A program made the position numbers and the translations under genes. Shown in pieces: positions 23,892 to 34,997 of a stretch of DNA of 64,000 nucleotides (position 1 is its first letter; each line of letters begins with the position of its first letter). Source of the stretch: Asterias amurensis (lineage: Eukaryota; Echinodermata; Asteroidea; Forcipulatida; Asteriidae); contig NC_092648.1 of the NCBI RefSeq assembly GCF_032118995.1, positions 5,595,001-5,659,000 on the forward strand, written 5' to 3'. Below the pieces are notes generated by a model, which worked only from the letters and a program-made list of their open reading frames with translations, was not told the origin of the DNA and ran no database searches.

Positions 23892-23988
23892 GAAGTACTG
23901 TATGTTCATATACTAAAAGAAAATATTCTATTTATCCTTTAGAGACCTTCATTCACGCATAATCATCAAGCACACAAATACACCTACA

Positions 23989-24238
23989 GGGCCCAATGTC
24001 ATGGCTCTGCTTACCGTAAGCACAGAATCGGCGCATACGGAAGCAGGGAATTCTGTGCTTACGGAAAGCGTATTTCACGGGTTAGCTGCGAATTTTGGCT
24101 TTTGCGCGTGCGTACTCCACGTTAATAGGCATTCTACGCTTACAAGGCTAGCACAGAATTTCGGCGTGTGCACGTAAGCGGGGAATCGTGATCGTAAGCA
24201 CAGAATTCGGCGGTAAGCAGAGCCATGAAATTGGGCCC
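23989..24238. repeat. GGGCCC-type fold-back element
   Basis: The left arm gggcccaatgtcatggctct and right arm agagccatgaaattgggccc are complementary. The interior repeats words of the type gtaagcacagaattcggc in both directions. Confidence 0.8.
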
Positions 24239-24257
24239 TGGCCGATTTGTTGACCAA

Positions 24258-24983
24258 ATTTGTCCAGTAAAATGTCTGAAAAATTGTTGTTTAAAAACAG
24301 AACTTTGGTTTTGTTTTTGAATGCATGTATAGTTACATGGGAATTATCATGTCCAAAACGTGACCTTTATCAAATTGCACTTTGACCTATTTGAATTCCA
24401 ATGTAGGTCAAACCATTGATCTCCATTATACTGACTGGATAGGACATTGCGCTATGCTGCGTGCATAAACACGCGGCCCAACAATGGCGGCGCAATTCCT
24501 TCAAACGGGTAAATTAATGTGCACTTGTTTGGGTTTGAGTCTGTCAGTTGAAGTTGTAAATTGAGAATAGAAATGTGGGGAAAACATGACGATCGATAGT
24601 TTGAAGTATGAAAAAGTTTCTGAGTGAAATGCAATAAAGCAAACTAACTTTACATTTGTTTCTATCAAATGCCCTATTAGTATTATGATAATGATATTTA
24701 AATTTCTAAACAAACACTCGGCCGAGAAACTGTATTGGGATTCAGGTACATGTTTTTTTTTATTCTTTCAGTTCATTGAGAAAATGGCAATAAACCATAT
24801 AAAGACAAAACAAGAGTCGCTCCTACAATAAACAATTCGAGTAGGCACTAGAGTGAGAACTACATACTCGCTAAAATCGAGGGAAAAGAACAAGAAAGAT
24901 GAAAACAAAATACAATGTGATAAGTGAGAGTTGACTCCATTAACAAATTTAAACTTTTTATTGTGAAGCTTCTATTCATCATG
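24258..24983. other. no gene seen; AT-rich flank with an AATAAA (minus) at 24957-24962
   Basis: The minus-strand AATAAA stands 22 bp after the stop of the candidate gene at 24984-25466. I see nothing else beyond short random frames. Confidence 0.4.
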
Positions 24984-25466
24984 TTAATTGAAAAACAATC
25001 CCAACAGCAAAACTTCCATAACCGTTTTACTGTTCCGCCAGAAATAAATATTTTTATTTTGGTCACAAATAACGAAGTCGGCTATTTCCGAGATGACTGA
25101 TCCTCTCAACGAACTTGTATCGTCTGTACATAATTCGCATATACTTGTCGCTTTCCCGAACCTTTTAATTATTGATGCTATGACAAACATCTGTTGAAAT
25201 CCGGGCTTCCCATCCTCGTCGATTCCAGACAACCATCTGTAACGGAGCGAAAACAAAAATAGTATTGCTCGGTAAAAATAACAAATACTTGGCCTATAAT
25301 AATTATTTTATGAAAGATAGTTTAAATTTCCGGCTCATATTTGTAACGTTAGATATAATAATAATAATATGAATCGCTAAAAAAATGCAAAGGCCTACCT
25401 ACTTATGGAAAGACAATCCCTTTGCCGACTCAGTTTTCCCTCCTCCAGTGATTGACAGCCGCGCAT
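24984..25466 (-). CDS. candidate small two-exon gene, unknown function (106 aa)
   Basis: Exon A 25399-25466 and exon B 24984-25236 join by AG|GTAGGC and TTACAG|A in a consistent phase to give 106 residues. Recognisable words are RGCQSLEEGKLSRQRDCL, WLSGIDEDGKPGFQQMFV and SEIADFVICDQNKNIYFW. The C-terminus ends in a hydrophobic stretch VMEVLLLGLFF. The frame stays open for some 19 codons 5' of the chosen ATG, back to an in-frame stop TAA, so the start is uncertain. AATAAA follows 22 bp after the stop. I do not recognise the family. It could also be a chance frame or part of a longer gene. Confidence 0.42.
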
Positions 25467-25742
25467 GACTTCACCATCAGCATTTTTAGTTTGTTTGATC
25501 CGACTCCAATTGTATTTATCCCCAAATGACAATTAAAAGGACGAAAACTTCTCTCTGCTTGCAGCAACTCCGTTTAAAAGTGTACAGCGCATTTCGTGTG
25601 ACGAACGGTCTTCACCCGTTTGAAAAAATACGCGCGCGGCCTGCGTTTAGACGCGATGTCCTATCCAGTCAGTATAATGGAGATCAATGGGTCAAACCTT
25701 GTAGTTGTTTGTAGTGAGCCAATATAATATGGGCATGTTGTG

Positions 25743-26094
25743 GGGTGTCGTGGCCGAGCGGATAAGAGCACCGAATTCAAGCTCTGATGCTTCTGTTCAG
25801 CAGAGTGTGGGTTCGAATCCCGGTCGTGACACTTGTGTCTCTGAGCAAGACACTTAACTATAATTGCTTCTCTCCACCCAGGTGTAAATGGGTACCTGTG
25901 AGGGCAGAGATGGTTCTTGTGGTTGATTTAGCCGAGTAGCGCATATTAATGTTGCACAGGCTGCATACTCCCTACCAGGGAGCTGAGATGGTTTAAGAAG
26001 TGAATTAAGGCCCAGTGACCAGGGGTAATAATGTGAAGCGCTTTGGGACGCCCTCCGGGTGTGAAAAGCGCTATATAAAAACGGGTTATTATTA
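25743..26094 (+). repeat. tRNA-Leu-derived SINE, best copy
   Basis: The head has box A tggccgagcggataagag, a CAA-like anticodon region (gaattcaagctct), a long variable arm and box B gggttcgaatcccggtcg. Acceptor-like gtgtcgt and cgtgacac can pair. The tail is aagcgctatataaaaacggg plus an ATT run. Related copies are at 2026, 17818 and 20104. Confidence 0.8.
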
Positions 26095-26429
26095 TGTTAG
26101 TACTTACTGCTTGCCACTGCTATGGTCTCTAAAGGGATAAATTATCAGCATGTAAACAGACATTTGGTATCAACACCTTTTAGCATAGAATGGTGATTTT
26201 TAAGTGCAGAATACTCATTGAAGTTAGGCCCTAAGATTTTGATGTTACATGTTCTTTGCACTCACGTTTTATATCATTCAAGATCTTGATTCTTTGCACT
26301 TTTCCAATAGTACATCATTTTATGTACAGACTTTTACAATACAAGGTAAATGTAAATGTATGTAGTTTTTAAAAATTTTGAAATTAATATAGTTTCATAG
26401 TTTCAATGTTGAAGTTACATTTGAGAAAC

Positions 26430-26972
26430 TTAAAGGCAATTATTGGTAATTACTCAAAATAATTATTAGCATAAAACCTTACTTGGTGACGAGTACTGGG
26501 GAGAGGTTGATGGTATAAAACATTGTGAGAAACGGCTCCCTCTGAAGTAACGTAGTTTTCGGGAAAGAAGTAATTTTCCACGAATTTGATTTTGAGACCT
26601 CAGAATTAGATTTGGAGGAGCATCTGAAAGCACACAACTTCGTGCGACAAGGGTGTATTTTCTTTCATTATTTTTCTTTCATTATTATCTCGCAAATGAT
26701 AGTGGAAAGCTTCCCTTCAAATATAACTTACTGAGGTGCTGTAGTTTTTGAGAAATGAGTAAAACAATGTCATGAAAATTTGTTTGTAAATGATTAACAG
26801 ACGAAAATTATTTTCATGACATTGTTTTACTCATTTCCCCAAAACTGCAGCACCTCAGCACATACTATTTTCAGGGAAGCTTTCTACTATCATTATCTTC
26901 AAACTGTGTAAGTTTAGTGTAAATCTGTGGACATTGTGTTTTTTGTCCGACAAAAGTTACATAGACCCTTTA
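26430..26972. repeat. chimeric fold-back: family-1 left part joined to a second hairpin element
   Basis: From 26430 to about 26697 the sequence follows family 1 (aattactcaaaataattatt ... cattattatctcgcaa). It then changes to another element with arms aatgatagtggaaagcttcc ... gaagctttctactatcatt (26695-26894), which ends in a tail tacatagaccctttaa at about 26972. The expected right half of family 1 is absent. Confidence 0.65.
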
Positions 26973-28540
26973 AGCAAACATATTGAAGAGATTTTAAACT
27001 ATTTGCAGGTGTGGATGAGTTTGTATTCATACATGGACGTTATATTTTATGTGATGAGTCAACTTCCACTGCCTTCAAAGCTTCTATTCCCAGTTAAACT
27101 ATTTCCTTCTTAGCTCATATTTATTTTTGAGTGGCGCATTTCCATATTGGCATTATGCTGCTTTGTTCATTATGTTCTTCAAAATTGTTCCTCAGGTAGT
27201 TAAAAAAGTATCAGTGTAAAACTGCTAAATTATCTTATTTTTTCTTTAACTGTAATCCTATATTGTGTGTTATGTTAAATATTTAAGCTATAAACATTCC
27301 TACAGTCATCATGGTACCAACAATTTCTCTAAATGAGTTATAAAACAAATTGAAATAAATTACTAGCTAGTTATTAAGATTTCCCCTCCCTCCAAAGTTA
27401 CGTCTTCTCAGGTTTGCTAGCAATTTTGTTACTTTTTTTTTCTGAAGTCAGGTTTTTCTTGAGCCTGCTCTCAATATTTTAGGTCGGGGGTACAATCCCT
27501 TTAATTTCAGGAACCTATTTGCAAGAGGAGTACTTCAAATACTCCTGTGAAGTACATTGTATTTTCTTTTAACAAAAAAGTTAAAACTTGGTTTCATTTA
27601 TCTACTGTATTTTGTAGTTTATAAAGTAGCATGTAGTGTTACTAAGTGTTACTTTGAATATCTCTTTTACGCACAAGCACAATAGAATGTTTCAAAATAA
27701 TGTTTGTAATTTGTTTGTAGGTTTCATTTTACATTGCAAAAGAAATAATATTTAAAATTAGTAGTTGAAAATGTTGGATTGTCCACCAGCTTTGTTTTAT
27801 TATTTGAATGCAGAATCGAATGCAATCAACAAATTACTTGCCATATTTGTTTGCAATTATGTGTAAAGCGGAAGCTCGGTTCATACTTGAAAGCAAAGCA
27901 AATTTTCTGGCGTAACAATTGGAAAAACAGTGCCCTGATTATTGCCTCGCTAAAATGGGCCAAAGTATAAACCGGACTTAGTTTTAGTTTTTCCATGATG
28001 TGGTTGACAAATTCATGTCTTTACTAGATTGTATGAATACCATTTTTTTCCAAATGAACTTTGTTCAGTGATTGGGCCAATGAGTGGCTGCATTTTAATA
28101 GCTCTCCGCCAAATTTCATTGTGCTGCTTACACCAGAATTATGTTTTATTGTACCATGAATATTGTGTTTTTCTATGGACTGTAAGTGCATAATTCATGG
28201 TGAGCTGAGCCATGAAAATGGGCACTGTTGAATGAATCAAAATGAGTCGTTTGTTTGAAGTTGTATTCTATTTAAACAATGAAAAATAGTTAACAGTTTG
28301 AATGAAAATTGTAATTTATGAAGTAACTGAAATTTGTTAGTTAGTGAAAATTAAACGTATCATTGTGTGCTAGTTTTAATTGATAGTTTTAATTGATTCA
28401 GTGGTATTGGGTGGTGTATGCAGTATCAATGCAAGTTACATGTTTATATTTCAGAATTATTATTATTATAGAAATATTACAAAGAAATTAAAATGGCAAT
28501 GTTTTATTGAATGACAATGGTGTTTCAGGTTTCCATTAGT
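26973..28540. other. AT-rich gene desert segment
   Basis: No exon-like frame is seen. A decayed GGGCCC-type fragment (gccatgaaaatgggcactg) lies near 28208-28227. Confidence 0.5.
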
Positions 28541-28800
28541 ACCTAGACTCGGGGACAAGTCGTTAATGGTCTGTCGCAGTGAGAGAGTCGAGCCGTGGTG
28601 TAATATTCAGGTTTCTGCGATCGAATACTGCTCTCGCGCGAACTGCTGGCTGCAGACTAGAGCAGTAGTCTCGCAGGGCCAGCAGTCTCACAAGAATAGT
28701 TCCCGTCAGTGTTGCGGGAATCGTGGTGAGAGTCGGAATCGCTGGGAGAGAGAACGCTATTACCACGAGAGACATTTGAAGACTTGTCAACATGTCTACA
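28541..28800. other. GC-richer patch with open frames on both strands, no gene supported
   Basis: The patch stands out from its AT-rich surroundings and contains partly repeated words (cagcagtctcac, gtgagagtcggaatcg). Neither 80-90-codon frame has a recognisable domain or splice support. It could be an old repeat. Confidence 0.3.
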
Positions 28801-28840
28801 TTTTGTAAATAGAACTCTGTACTGTAGTTCACAAAAGCTT

Positions 28841-28909
28841 TAGCAGACTAAACCTCTTCTTTTTAATTGTACACTTTAAATAGAAAACAAGAGGTTTAGT
28901 CTGCTGTAA
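28841..28909. repeat. short perfect-arm hairpin (agcagactaaacctctt / aagaggtttagtctgct)
   Basis: Seventeen paired bases with extra pairing outside (tttagc/gctgtaaa) surround a loop of about 28 nt. The size is like a small-RNA precursor or a minimal fold-back element; nothing decides between them. Confidence 0.6.
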
Positions 28910-29418
28910 AGTGATCAGGCCTTATTCAATAGTACCAAAGTTTAATGGGTGTTTTGTGCAGAATCAATCACTTAAGTATCCTGCGACTCAAAACCATGCT
29001 ATAAATGAACATTTAAGGACACCTCATCTGCTTGTAATTAAATAATAAATATTTATATCTTTTCATATCACCACCACAAGATGCAGCCACAAAAAGGTAT
29101 GCTCATTTTGTACAAAAATAGTTTAGAAAAACACAATATAAGAGAACTTATTTGCTTAAGCTTATTTACACTGGGTATAAAGTTGTTGAACTTCAGTCAG
29201 TATCAAGTAGAAATAAGGCTACAACTGCCAGCACACATTGGCTATACATAAAATTAGCATGTGGTTTTTGTAAAATAGTTTTCATTTTGAGAGAGCGTCT
29301 CAAAAGTTGGGCATATTCTAGGCTGAAAGAATGCGTTATGATTGGCACATGCCTGCAATCCATTGGACCACCAGATAGTTCCACCCAAGATTTGCATCAT
29401 TCTGTTTAAGTACAGTGC

Positions 29419-29612
29419 AATAGACCGATCCACTAAGCTCCGCCCCATTGCATATTGACCAATCACAAAGCAACCAAGGTCCGACAAATGAGGTCCGACA
29501 TGCGTGTGCGTATCTTCGCACGTGCGGCAGATTATGCAGAAAGGCATTGGAGAGTCTCACGTGTTCTTGCTCACACGTGCGTTGTGGGCGGAGCCTAATG
29601 GATCGGTCTATT
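29419..29612. repeat. fold-back element with aatagaccgatcca arms
   Basis: The left arm aatagaccgatccactaagc with tccgcccc is mirrored by gggcgga and gcctaatggatcggtctatt, about 27 bp with small mismatches. The interior cgtgtgcgtatcttcgcacgtgcgg is also partly self-complementary. Confidence 0.7.
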
Positions 29613-29786
29613 CTATACACAAGTGAATACGCAAATTGGTACTTTGACTTTGAGGTCCAAGTCAATGGTCCATGTACACAAGCTTGAATACTTGTCTGAT
29701 TCATAATAAATGTTCCTACTTTACAAACTTTTGTGACGCTCCTGTTAATAACAAAATGATCCCTTCTACATATAAAATCTAAACTC

Positions 29787-30171
29787 TTAAAGGCAGTGGA
29801 CACTATTGGTAATTACTCAAAATAATTATTAGCATAAAACCTTACTTGGTGACGAGTAGAGGGGGAAATGTTGATAGTATAAAACATTGTGCGAAACAGC
29901 TCCCTCTGAAGTGCCATAGTTTTCGAGAAAGATGTAATTTTCTGCGAATTTGATTTTGAGACCTCAGATTTAGAATTTGAGGTCTCAGATCAACCATCTC
30001 AACGCACACAACTTCGTGTGACAAGGGTGTTTTTTCTTTCATTATTATCTCGCAACTTTGACGACCAATTGAGCTAAAATTTCATAGGTTTGTTATTTTA
30101 TGCATATGTTGAGACACACCAAGTGAGAAGACTGGTCTTTGACAATTACCAATAGTGCCCAGTGTCTTTAA
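29787..30171. mobile_element. family-1 TTAA fold-back repeat, full length
   Basis: It runs from ttaaaggcagtggacactat to gtgcccagtgtctttaa with TTAA at each end, and has a central inverted pair (gagacctcagatttag / gaatttgaggtctcag). It is the cleanest copy in the intergenic region. Confidence 0.85.
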
Positions 30172-32759
30172 AAGCCAGTGATCAATCTTGAATGGTACCT
30201 ATTCCCAATACATGTAGTCAAATGTAAGGGGACCAATTTTGCAGGGTACATGTGCCTTTAATTATCCAAACGATATTTTTTGGATGACGACACAAACATA
30301 TTAAGTTTCATTGAGAAGTTGAGAAGCAATTGAGAAGTTTTTACAAAAGATTCTGTAAAAAAGAGATAGTTGAAACTACCAATTATTCAATACACACAAC
30401 AAAACTAAGGACAGTATTGGAATCGTTCAAAAAACAAAAACAAAGAAGGGGTAGTTAATTCACATCAGATTCCACACAAAGTATAAACAACACAACCAAA
30501 ATATTAAACAAATTAATTCGTTAGACGAAAAATTCCATTCCAAAATTGTAAAGTTCTAATAAAACTACTTTCTCTCAATAAATTATTGCTCTCTTAACAA
30601 ACAAAAACATAAATAATATATAACATTTGACTTCCATCACAAACAAAATGACAAAATTCATGCATGGACAATCAAACTAGAATGCACACAATCAGAAAAC
30701 AATATTAAGTTATTATAAAAACACCTTATTTGTACAGAAATAATTACAAAACCTTAAGGAAAACAAGTTTTTCATCCATGCATACAAAAAATGCTGAGAT
30801 TCAAAGAAAATTTGAATGTACCCAACTCAAACCAAATGTACAATGTCTACCCGTTTCATTTTTTTGCGTATGTACAATATATACAAATAAGTTTTTCAAG
30901 TGAATGGAGGTTCAATTACATTGCTAGACTTATTCCCCTAAAGCTGATCCAGTTTTCCTAAAAACCTTAGCCTAAGACAAGATTTGGCACCCCAAATGCT
31001 AATCTAATAATGCAAATGTTAAAGAGGCTCTCTCAAGAGTCAAATTTGTGACGCACTCGTTTTCCCAGTAGACGGAGTCCTATTAAACAAAACTGAATCC
31101 AACTTTGGAGCATGTGGTGAACATGTTTAAACCCTTGTTTGAGGAAGTTTCCAATTCATCCATATCATTCCAAGAAGCATCTTTAAAGTAATCCATGGAA
31201 AATTCATTGAAGAAGGTACATACATTGCTGCGGAAAAGCAAAAAGTATTTTTGACTTTTTGTTAAGATTAATATGTTCCTTTACTTACATGCTTTCTAGA
31301 AAATGTAAGCAAAGGTGGGTTCCAACATATATTTCTCAAAAATGAAGGCAATTTAGATTCTAACTTAATTTTATGACTATTAAGCCATTATATCATTTCT
31401 TTAAGTGAATTATTCGAAAAATGTAAATACTTATATTTATATCAACAAATTTGTTATAGTAATAATCACAAATGTTAACAAATTCGACTCATCTTGCACT
31501 GTTTCAAAAGTCAAATTTATAACATAACTCCAATGTGTTATATACCATTGCATAGCTTCCTACTTATGAATCCCGTTATTTTTGTATCCCCCTAGATTTA
31601 TATTAGTCTCCCCTCTTTCAATAACACATCACAAATTAGTTTAGAGCCAGAGTGTAGCATTGATAGAATCAATGACTACCACAGCCAAACAGGAAGCTCA
31701 GTCAATAAAATAGATGTAATCCAATGAGGAGTGTTGGCACCAGGCACCTGTCTCTGAATTATATAATTGGCTCATTGGGGGGGAGGGGGGCACTTGCTTA
31801 ACAATTGTCTGCTAAGCAGAAATGAGCAGGATACCAGTCACAAATTGTACAAGTGGCATGGAGGTTTGGCTGGTAGCCTTATTTAAGTAAGCATAATTTT
31901 GTTGTGCTTAGCTACTTCTTGGGCCCTGCATGGTTTTAATGGTCTGCGATGATTTTTGTTTTGTTATGGTAAATGAGCAAGCTATTACAAGCCAGTCTTT
32001 AGTCCATTTCACACTACTCAATTCCCTAGGGTAGCCCAAGGGGAATAACGACCAGCCTGTCTGGCACAAAACTTCCAACTAAAGAAATACATGTTTGAAA
32101 CACATCTTAAATTGTTGGTTGAATTGGATCTTTTCCAAGCAAGCATATGGTTTAAAATTTTGAGGGTAATCGTCACAGATTATTTGAAGGACAAGGTTCC
32201 CGAAATACCTGAATACTATAAAGCTGTAAAATGGACATTTACTTTTACTACATGTTAACTGTATCAATCTATGTAACTTAAGAGAAATATTTACTTAGCA
32301 GAATACACTACCATGTTTCATTATTCACAAGGATTACATTAGGTGGCATTTCCTTGTATTCCCTTTTAAAACTTAATTATTTTTACACTGATTATAACAT
32401 TTGGTTCTCTCTTAATTCAATATTCTATGATTTCTCTAATTGTAAAACCTAATATTGAACTATTGCAAAATGATTATTTTCCTCAATATTTGGCAGAAGT
32501 GGGTTTCAGTTTATAGTTAATGCATGATTTATACTTTTGATAATTTAAATCTAAGCCACTTGTCACATTCATTACTTCAACTAGGAAACATAGAAAAACT
32601 TATGCATAACTTATATCATGATTTAACATATAGGCACGGATTGTTAGGACGGAATCGATACCACTAAATAATTTTAAAAGGCCAGGCTGAAATCTAAAAA
32701 ATCAGCTGAATGTCTATTACAAATGACATGCATAGTTCTTTGTCCAAAGGAGTTACTAC
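30172..32759. other. AT-rich intergenic stretch, no gene seen
   Basis: Only short open frames are present. A decayed GGGCCC-type element (caggcacctgtctctg ... cttgggccctgca) lies at about 31738-31928. No splice-supported exon is seen. Confidence 0.5.
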
Positions 32760-33156
32760 TTAAAGGAACACGTTGCCTTGGATCGGTCGAGTTGGTCTTT
32801 GAAAAGAGTTTGTAACCGCTTGTTATAAAATACATATGGTTGGAAAGATGTTTTAAAAGTAGAATACAATGATCCTCACAAATGTGCCTAGAAAACGCGT
32901 GGTTTTCCTTTTACCTCATCGACTAACACGGTGGGACATTTATGGGAGTCAAATTTTTGACTCCCATAAATGGCCGACCGTGTTAGTTCGCAAAGCAATA
33001 GGAAAACCACGCAATTTCGAGGCAAATTTGAATGGATCATTGTACTCTACTTTTAAAACATTTTTCCCACTACATGTATATGCATTTTATAACAAACGGT
33101 TTCAAACGCTTTTTTTTAGACCAACTCATCCGATCCAAGGCATCATGTTCCTTTAA
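32760..33156. mobile_element. long hairpin element, second TTAA family (family 2)
   Basis: The 397-bp element starts ttaaaggaacacgttgcctt and ends aaggcatcatgttcctttaa, with TTAA at both ends. The arms pair almost throughout, and the hairpin centre is tatgggagtcaaa/tttgactcccata near 32940-32970. Confidence 0.8.
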
Positions 33157-33497
33157 AGGCACTGGACACCTTTGGTAATTGTCACAGACCAGTATTCTCA
33201 CATGGTGTATCCATAATATAACAAACCTGTGAAAATTTGGAGTCAAATGGTCATCAAAGTTGCAAGAGAATAAATGAAAGAAACCACCCTTTTTGCACAA
33301 ATTGTATGCTTTCAGATGCCAAATTTAAGGCTTCATGCCTGGTATTTTAGTATTTAAGTGGGAAATTACCTCTCTCTCAAATACTACGTTACTTCACAAA
33401 TGTTTTGTACTATCAACAGCTCTCCATTACTTGTAACCAAGTAAGTTTTTATGCTTACAGTTACTTTTGAGTCATTACCAATAGTGTCCAGTGCCTT
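33153..33497. repeat. family-1 TTAA fold-back repeat, abutting family 2
   Basis: It begins ttaaaggcactggacacctt and ends agtgtccagtgcctt. Its first four bases are the last TTAA of the family-2 element. The right TTAA is not intact. Confidence 0.75.
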
Positions 33498-33721
33498 GGG
33501 TTTTTTAAATAAATAGCTAAAATGTGTTGGAAAAGATTGTAAATTCACAGTACAAAACGGAATGTTCTCTATGGCGGGATTCAGCAAGGAGCCCATAAGA
33601 TTCAAGGTGATTGTGTATTAATAAGTACTCATCATTTCAAAAAAAAATACCAATTCGATTTTTAAATATCAAGTTATAAACCACAAGGGAAACTAACTGG
33701 GTTAATTTACAATCTAGTCAT

Positions 33722-33830
33722 CAAAGACAAATTTACTAGAGCGGGATTTGAACCGACGGACACCGGTTAACGTGCCAGCACATCTACCAACTGAGCTATT
33801 TAACCTTTGTTGGCGATGTCCCTATTGATT
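33722..33830 (-). repeat. tRNA-derived SINE head, minus strand
   Basis: On the minus strand it shows agctcagttggtagatgtgc, ggcacgttaaccgg and gtccgtcggttcaaatcccg. The flank caaatttactagagcggga resembles that at 40458-40475. Confidence 0.6.
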
Positions 33831-34664
33831 TGAGAAAAAAACAGTCATGGAAGCAAGTCTACGCCCAATAATGGTAACGATTTACAAAATTGCAAGACAA
33901 TATTTTTACCTCCATGTTATAAAAAATACTGATTATCATAATTTCAATCACATTATTTCAAATGATTAAATTTCTGATCAGTATAATTTCAGCAGTTATT
34001 CCAGATATAGGATACTCTTTGAGACAGTTGAACAAATCTTGGAGTGTATGGAAAGATAATTGGTATGCAAAACATGATTGGTAGACACAGACAGGGATGT
34101 AGCTACCGGGTGATGTGACACCATTTAGCCCTCCCACCCATATTGGTTTGAACCCCACTTTAAACATGAGGAACTACATCACCTAGGACAATGACATCCA
34201 GACTAAAGTTTGGTCATTTTGCAAACCAAAAGTCATTATTTGTCCTTTAAATGTTTGTTTATTCGTCAAATTTGAATCGAATCTAGTAAGGTTTTGAGCT
34301 GGGCCTGATAGCCTAACTTGAAAAAGTGGATAATATTTGTGGTCACTGAGATTCGGCCGAACAAATTCTCCCCCCTCCCCCCAAAAAGTATAAATAATTA
34401 AAAGAAAAAAACAGTTTGCAAATACTGCAGTACACACTGCAACAGGAAATTCCCTTGCTACATCCCTGGACAAAGAGTTAAGTTGACAAAGGGGCAAGGA
34501 ACTGCTGGCTGGTTGACTTTGGTTGGTTAATTAGTTGAATGAAATTTTCTGTACTAGAATCCTTTGGTAGATGATGTTAGGCACTCCGCTGTTTGACATG
34601 TATTGAATAGTACTCCAGCTATTGAGCATGTGGACTGGGTGTATTGACTGAGTAATCTCATCAG
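33831..34664. other. no gene seen between the SINE and the fold-back repeats
   Basis: Short frames only. On the minus strand an AATAAA (34259-34264) could serve as a distal poly(A) signal for the STARD9-like gene, whose stop is at 34998. Confidence 0.35.
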
Positions 34665-34857
34665 AGCTAAATTTCATAGAGCTGCTTAAGTCTAAGGATT
34701 ATGCTCAGCAGTTTTCTGCTAAGCCAAAATAAACAGGATACCTGACACATTTTGTACATGAAAAATGGTATTTGAGCTGGTAACCTTATTCTGGTAAGCA
34801 TAATTCTGTTGTGCTTAGCAACTCTTTGTGCTTATGCAGCTCTATGAAACTTGGCCC
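34665..34857. repeat. GGGCCC-type fold-back element
   Basis: The arms aatttcatagagctgcttaa and gcagctctatgaaacttggc are complementary. It lies just downstream of the STARD9-like stop. Confidence 0.7.
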
Positions 34858-34865
34858 TTGGGTGA

Positions 34866-34975
34866 ATATCACAAAGAGTTAGGATGGGTCCACTCGTCCT
34901 TTTTGGACTAGCCGAACGTTTTTAATACCTCCTAGGACTAGTCCTAACTCTTTGTGAATTCAATCCCAGGAGACT
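34866..34975. repeat. inverted repeat with tcacaaagagttagga arms
   Basis: The left arm tcacaaagagttagga and right arm tcctaactctttgtga are complementary; aggactag words lie inside. It is adjacent to the STARD9-like stop codon. Confidence 0.7.
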
Positions 34976-34997
34976 AAATCAAGATGTATGTCTATTA

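Noticed and set aside
25743..25830. functional tRNA-Leu gene
   Set aside because: The head resembles a class II tRNA but it is followed by a SINE body and tail and recurs in decayed form elsewhere.
29336..29803. 155-codon minus-strand open frame
   Set aside because: It runs across the fold-back element 29419-29612 and unrelated flanks; no recognisable domain, no splice sites, mixed composition.
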